60,000 nt of DNA from positions 11,942,983-12,002,982 of the forward strand of contig NC_087077.1 in assembly GCF_026151205.1 (NCBI RefSeq). Direction: 5' to 3'. This DNA is from Bolinopsis microptera (Eukaryota; Ctenophora; Tentaculata; Lobata; Bolinopsidae). Both the position numbers and the translations under genes were made by a program. This document shows, piece by piece, positions 55,609 to 60,000 of the stretch. Under the pieces are notes generated by a model that was not told where the DNA came from, made no database searches, and saw only the letters and a list, made by a program, of their open reading frames with translations. Numbering within the stretch: the first letter of the stretch is position 1; the number at the start of each line of letters is the position of its first letter.

Positions 55609-57006
55609 GGGGACATATACAAAAAGCTTTTATGTCCCGAACAGGCTGTAACTTCATATTAAGAAAGTATACATTAAAACAATAAGATTTGATACATTAA
55701 AAATTATTTTTGAGGAACCGCACTTCCGAAAAAATAAATATTTTCTTTTTCGAAAATTTTGAAAATTTTGAGAAGTCTGTCACTGTTATACCGATATTTC
55801 AGTCGTTTTTAACGTTTTTTGGCCGATTTTTTTACTGAACATTACTGACACTCCGTACAAGAAGCCCTTCAAAGGATTTTATAATTAAAATATAGATGAC
55901 GAAGTTACAGACCAAACAATGTCGAGAGAAGCAAAATTGAAATTTTTGTAAAAATCAAAGTTGTATATTTTACCATTCACCCAGGTCATAAGATATCGCT
56001 TTAAAAATTCTTGTGAGTGTAGCTGATGATCATATCCAACTTTATGGAACATGATTTCTCTCAGTTTTGAGTTTTAAGGTATGAAATGTGGCCTAAACGA
56101 CTTAGTAAAATTCATCGTAAAAAAGGGCCAAACATGGCAGATTTAAGGCTTAAAATGCCTATAACTCAAAAAGTATCAGTTTTTTTTGAAATAATTTTTA
56201 CAGGATCGTAATCAGCTTGGTAAGACGAATCTTTTAGTACCAAATTTATAATAGTTAAAGACACAAAATTTGTAAAAAATGTGTACAATTTGTACAACAT
56301 TTATACAAGGGGGGACCCTTGTGTTCGAGCTGGAAAATTATTTAAGACAATTTGTCTTCTAAAATCACCTATTTGGTACTAAAAGATTCGTCTTCTCAAG
56401 CTGATTACGATTCTGTAAAAATTATTTCAAAAAAACTGATACTTTTTGAGTTATAGGCATTTTAAGCCTTAAATCTGCCATGTTTGGCCCTTTTTTACGA
56501 TGAATTTTACTAAGTCGTTTAGGCCACATTTCATACCTTAAAACTCAAAACTGAGAGAAATCATGTTCCATAAAGTTGGATATGATCATCAGCTACACTC
56601 ACAAGAATTTTTAAAGCGATATCTTATGACCTGGGTGAATGGTAAAATATACAACTTTGATTTTTACAAAAATTTCAATTTTGCTTCTCTCGACATTGTT
56701 TGGTCTGTAACTTCGTCATCTATATTTTAATTATAAAATCCTTTGAAGGGCTTCTTGTACGGAGTGTCAGTAATGTTCAGTAAAAAAATCAGCCAAAAAA
56801 CGTTAAGAACGACTGAAATATCGGTATAACAGTGACAGACTTCTCAACATTTTCAAAATTTTCGAAAAAGAAAATATTTATTTTTTCGGAAGTGCGGTTC
56901 CTCAAAAATAATTTTTAATGTATCAAATCTTATTGTTTTAATGTATACTTTCTTAATATGAAGTTACAGCCTGTTCGGGACATAAAAGCTTTTTGTATAT
57001 GTCCCC
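55609..57006. mobile_element. 1.4-kb TTAA-flanked giant palindrome
   Basis: GGGGACATATACAAAAAGC and its inverse form the ends, and TTAA flanks both sides (55605-55608 and 57007-57010). The arms are about 640 bp (to about 56246, and from about 56371), roughly 98% identical where I compared them, around a loop of about 125 bp. TTAA targeting points to a piggyBac- or Kolobok-mobilised non-autonomous element, as does the unrelated 19488-20781 element. No coding frame is present. Inverted arms of this length would form long double-stranded RNA if transcribed. Confidence 0.9.
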
Positions 57007-57193
57007 TTAAGCTGCGTCAAAATAAGTAAAGGCCACTAATTTAAAATTAAATGTCACCTAAGCTTCCGGCTAAGGTCAGAGTCAGAGCAGGACTCATTTT
57101 GCACCACATTCGCTGTTACCTTAATCTGCTACACTCTCAAGAGTCACAATTTGGGGAACACGGTTATTTTTCGTATCCTATCTTATATTTCAG

Positions 57194-57643
57194 GTAGATC
57201 GAGTTTTAAAACCAGGAGGAATAGTTGGACTCGTGTGTATTAACGGACCAAAATGTGTAGATTCCATCAGCATGAAAATGGCCTCAAAATGCATGTGGGA
57301 TTTGATAGCTCAGTACGGTATGCCAGACAAGGTGCAAATGTTACAAGATAACTACAAGGATCTTGTCCTACCTTACCCCACCCGGAGAGATCACATGTTC
57401 GATATCCGGACCTCCTGGTCTCTTAGAGATTTCCTGGACGTTATCATGACATGGTCTCCGGTGAACAACATGATAAAGAGTCTGGGATTGTCGGTGGAGG
57501 AAGGATATGATCACGTGACTGAATTGATGAAGGAGAGAGGTATGACGGAACTAGACATGAAGTCTGTGTACACGTGGTCTCACCGTGTGCTCTGGTTACA
57601 GCTAGTAAATCTTAGTAACTCTCAAGTTTTTGGCATGTGGTAA
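57194..57643 (+). CDS. Methyltransferase alternative terminal exon A
   Basis: The acceptor TATTTCAG is followed in phase 0 by VDRVLKPGGIVGLVCINGPK, the usual post-motif III sequence of UbiE-like methyltransferases (EVDRVLKPGG). It fits exactly onto the end of exon 4 (PAFFKE). The exon encodes about 150 residues, including MFDIRTSWSLRDFLD. One C is missing near 57583 relative to exons B and D (CACCGTG against CACCCGTG), so the conserved end PCALVTASK is lost and the frame runs on to 57643. It may still be functional apart from the last residues. Confidence 0.75.
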   Translation, partial: VDRVLKPGGIVGLVCINGPKCVDSISMKMASKCMWDLIAQYGMPDKVQMLQDNYKDLVLPYPTRRDHMFDIRTSWSLRDFLDVIMTWSPVNNMIKSLGLSVEEGYDHVTELMKERGMTELDMKSVYTWSHRVLWLQLVNLSNSQVFGMW

Positions 57644-58286
57644 ATTTGGGCAGTCGTGAGGTCATTTACAATTTACATCTATTAATTTCAAATAGTTCAT
57701 TTACAAAACCTGTATTTAGCTTATTCCTGAGGAACAAGGCTTCAACCAAAACCATTAAATTATGTTATTATGAATTATTACCTTCTGAATTTTAATAAAA
57801 TTGTGCAATTCATCATTTTTCTTTCATTTGAACAATATGTATACGTTCATTTAGTTTAAATTGACTCTCAGTAAAATATACTATATTCTTGCCAAAATCT
57901 GAAATTTTCATGCAGCCTGTCTCATGCAGCCTGTCTCTTGAGGCAGTTTTATCTTCATAGATTTATCAAAAGTATTGTGTCTCCTCATGTTCTGAACCCG
58001 TGATAGGATTTCCCATCTCCTACCCTTGTCTCCTTATTCTCTGTAGTCAGGGTTTCAGAACTTATATCATGGCAGCAAACTATCCCCGGAATGCTATATG
58101 TCCATATCTTCTGCGAATAGACGGCCTCCACTTTAAGATTTAATTGTTAAACAAGCTTCCTGTCAAGCTGTAAGTCAGAGGTCAGGACTCTTCTTGCATA
58201 ATATTCACTGTTATAAAACCTGCTACATCCTCAGAGCCACAATTTGGTGAACACAGTTGTTTGCTGTATCCTATCCTATATTTCAG
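57644..58286. other. Spacer between terminal exons A and B
   Basis: Noncoding. At about 58002-58066 it holds a relic of an exon 5-type coding segment (ATTTCCCATCTCCTACCCTT...). The last 150 bp, including CAGAGGTCAGGACTC and the region before the acceptor, are homologous to the sequences preceding exons A and D, so the duplication unit is about 1.03-1.09 kb. Confidence 0.6.
58002..58066 (+). pseudogene. Relic of an exon 5-type segment
   Basis: TTTCCCATCTCCTACCCTTG and GGTTTCAGAACTTAT align with exon 5 around LPISYPSLLDILSTWSGFQN (about 53121-53180), with indels. The duplicated block therefore once contained both kinds of terminal exon. Confidence 0.6.
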
Positions 58287-58708
58287 GTAGATCGAGTTCT
58301 AAAACCTGGAGGTATAGTTGGACTCGTGTGTATTAACTTACCAACATGTGTAGATTCCAGCAGTATGCACAATGCCTCGACATGCATCTGGGATGTTATC
58401 ACCCAATACGGTTTGCCAAAGAAAGTAAGACATGTACAAGAGAACTACAAGAATCTCGCCCTACCTTACCCAAATCGGAAGGATCACATGTTCGATATTC
58501 AGACCTCCTGGTCTCTTAAGATTACCTGGACGAATGTTTGACGTCCTCTCCGGTGAACAACATGATAAAGCATCTGGGATTGTCGATGGAAGAGGGATAT
58601 GATCACGTGACTGAATTGATGAAGGAGAGAGGTATGACGGAACTAGACATGAAGTCTGTGTACACGTGGTCTCACCCGTGTGCTCTGGTTACAGCTAGTA
58701 AATCTTAG
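58287..58708 (+). pseudogene. Methyltransferase alternative terminal exon B, frameshifted
   Basis: The same phase 0 acceptor and VDRVLKPGGIVGLVCINLPT start as exon A. One base is deleted near 58519 (SLKITW where A and D read SLRD), giving an early stop at 58541. Beyond it the other frame continues through MIKHLGLSMEEGYDHVTELM to PCALVTASKS and a stop at 58706-58708. If spliced in, it would encode a truncated C-terminus, so I take it as a decayed exon. Confidence 0.8.
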
Positions 58709-59317
58709 TGACTGAAGTTTTTGGAATGGGGTAAATTTGGGCAATTGCGATTGAGTTTAGTTTTAATTTAGTATTTTCATTTATATCTGACCAAAACAAC
58801 TTATCAATTATGTAACCGTGGGCCAACTGGATTCAAACCTTTAAAGGAACTTTTACATTTTAAGTCCTAATATTAAGCTTCTGAGAAGTTAGTGAATTCC
58901 TTAAACAAAAGCGTTGTTTTTAACTTGTTAAATTTGACTTTCAATGAGATTGAGTACTTCATAATACTTTCCAGCCTTTTTATCTCAACAATATTTGTTT
59001 CTTTAGTTTTAATTGATTATCAGTTATATTTGACATTCGGAATGGGCGAAAATATCCAACCTTCTCATGCGAAATTGTCTCTTAAGGCAACTTTAAATTT
59101 AGAACTTGTGAAATTTGTGGGAACTCCCCGTAACAAGGGGGTCAGTGTCTTGAGAGATGATGCCTCACTGTAAGATTTAGAAATAAACTGAGCTTCTTGC
59201 TCAGCCCAAAATCAGAGTCAGTTCAAGAATCCCCTTGCATGGTATTCGCTGTTACCTTGGTCCTTGACCTGATACACAACTTGGCATACGGTTTTCGTAT
59301 CCTATTTTATATTTTAG
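58709..59317. other. Spacer between terminal exons B and D
   Basis: Noncoding. A 93-codon frame at 58892-59173 is low in codon structure and not protein-like. The last 130 bp before the acceptor are homologous to the sequences preceding exons A and B. Confidence 0.5.
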
Positions 59318-59746
59318 GTAGATCGAGTTCTGAAGCCCGGAGGAATAGTTGGTCTAGTGTCAATTAACTTACCAAGATGTGTGGATACCAGCAGTATGCA
59401 CAGTGCCTCGGAATGCATTGACAACGTGATCGCTCAGTACGGCATGCCAGACAAGGTGCAAATGTTAGAAGAGAACTACAAGAATCTCGTTTTACCTTAC
59501 CCCACCCGGAGGGACTACATGTTCGATATCCGGACATCCTGGTCTCTTAGAGATTACATCGACGTTGTTATGACGTTTTCTCCAGTGAACAATTTGATAA
59601 AGAGTTTGGGACTGACGTTGGAGGAGGGATATGTTCACGTGACTGATATGATAAAGGAGGAAGCTCTTATGGAACTAGACATGAAGTGTGTGTACACGTG
59701 GACTCAGCCATGTGCTATCGTTACAGCTAGTAAACCTCTAAATTAA
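59318..59746 (+). CDS. Methyltransferase alternative terminal exon D, intact
   Basis: The acceptor TATTTTAG is followed in phase 0 by VDRVLKPGGIVGLVSINLPR and an uninterrupted frame of 142 codons ending PCAIVTASKPLN and TAA. Compared with A and B it has substitutions concentrated in the middle (SSMHSASECIDNVIAQYG, LRDYIDVVMTFSPVNNLIKS). With exons 1-4 it would give a 288-residue methyltransferase. It is the only one of the downstream terminal exons with no lesion, so it is the best candidate for the main product. Confidence 0.85.
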   Translation, partial: VDRVLKPGGIVGLVSINLPRCVDTSSMHSASECIDNVIAQYGMPDKVQMLEENYKNLVLPYPTRRDYMFDIRTSWSLRDYIDVVMTFSPVNNLIKSLGLTLEEGYVHVTDMIKEEALMELDMKCVYTWTQPCAIVTASKPLN

Positions 59747-60000
59747 CTCCTATCAGTATCCGGAGTGTTTCAAATTGGAGGCTATTAGTTTTAGACGATA
59801 TGATTGTGAGATCGGGGATGCCATCCAATAATGGGTCAAAATCAGTTGAAACTGACTTTAACGACAGAGGGATTAACAGATACCCTACCAGTCCCGTCGA
59901 AACTGGTAAACGAAACGGGTAACAATTAAGTAGAAACTGAGTAAAATATAATTTTATTTTGAATTTTAGGGATTGTACGATTTGGTAGCATTATTTATTT
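59747..60000. other. 3' flank at the window end
   Basis: No gene is recognised. Further terminal exons could lie beyond the window. Confidence 0.4.

Noticed and set aside
1-60000. tRNA, rRNA or snRNA genes
   Set aside because: I looked for T-loop phrases such as GGTTCGAATCC with matching A-boxes and found none; a covariance-model scan would be decisive.

Overview
The window is nuclear DNA of an invertebrate animal. It is AT-rich, its genes are split by short GT-AG introns, and it holds a TMEM222 orthologue, a mitochondrial acyl-CoA dehydrogenase with a targeting presequence, C2H2 zinc fingers and a Penelope-like retroelement. Transposon relics are dense. The clade cannot be fixed from sequence alone; a cnidarian or lophotrochozoan would fit, but this is inference. 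There are no operons and no recognisable rRNA, tRNA or CRISPR.

Layout. 1-9 kb has no convincing gene apart from one possible first exon on the minus strand (2859-3431). It is unusually rich in CACGTG E-boxes and perfect RFX X-boxes and looks regulatory. 9-18 kb is AT-rich and gene-free, with two hAT-type elements carrying 8-bp target duplications (13311-13605 and 16605-18169), a retroelement remnant and degenerate GC-rich repeats. 18.7-22.9 kb is an eight-exon acyl-CoA dehydrogenase with mobile DNA in two introns. 23.4-27.7 kb and 38.0-41.3 kb hold four single-exon 11-beta-hydroxysteroid-dehydrogenase-like SDR genes. Between these pairs lie a single-exon MACPF-like gene (28.2-29.8 kb), a frameshifted SVOP-like transporter on the minus strand (31.4-32.9 kb) and a 1.65-kb element built around mirrored TGACATTTTAGGGG motifs (35.3-37.0 kb). 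42.7-46.6 kb holds a retroelement tail, a broken zinc-finger gene and a degenerate Penelope-like element with a GIY-YIG domain. 47.4-49.0 kb is TMEM222. 52.0-59.7 kb is a SAM methyltransferase gene with a series of duplicated terminal exons, interrupted by two large fold-back elements.

Main points. (1) The methyltransferase has one SAM-binding 5' part and at least four phase-compatible last exons. A 2152-bp fold-back transposon with an 8-bp target duplication sits in the first of them, and its first three bases, TAG, act as the stop codon. (2) Intron 1 of TMEM222 is largely a 25-bp minisatellite that repeats the exon 1 splice junction 22 times; every unit is a pyrimidine-rich CAG|GT, the form of a recursive-splicing ratchet site. 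(3) The SDR copies share a nearly invariant cofactor-binding half and differ in the substrate-binding half, a pattern suggesting gene conversion. (4) Two small palindromic elements with 10- and 11-bp satellite cores sit in one SDR duplication unit and are missing from its sister.
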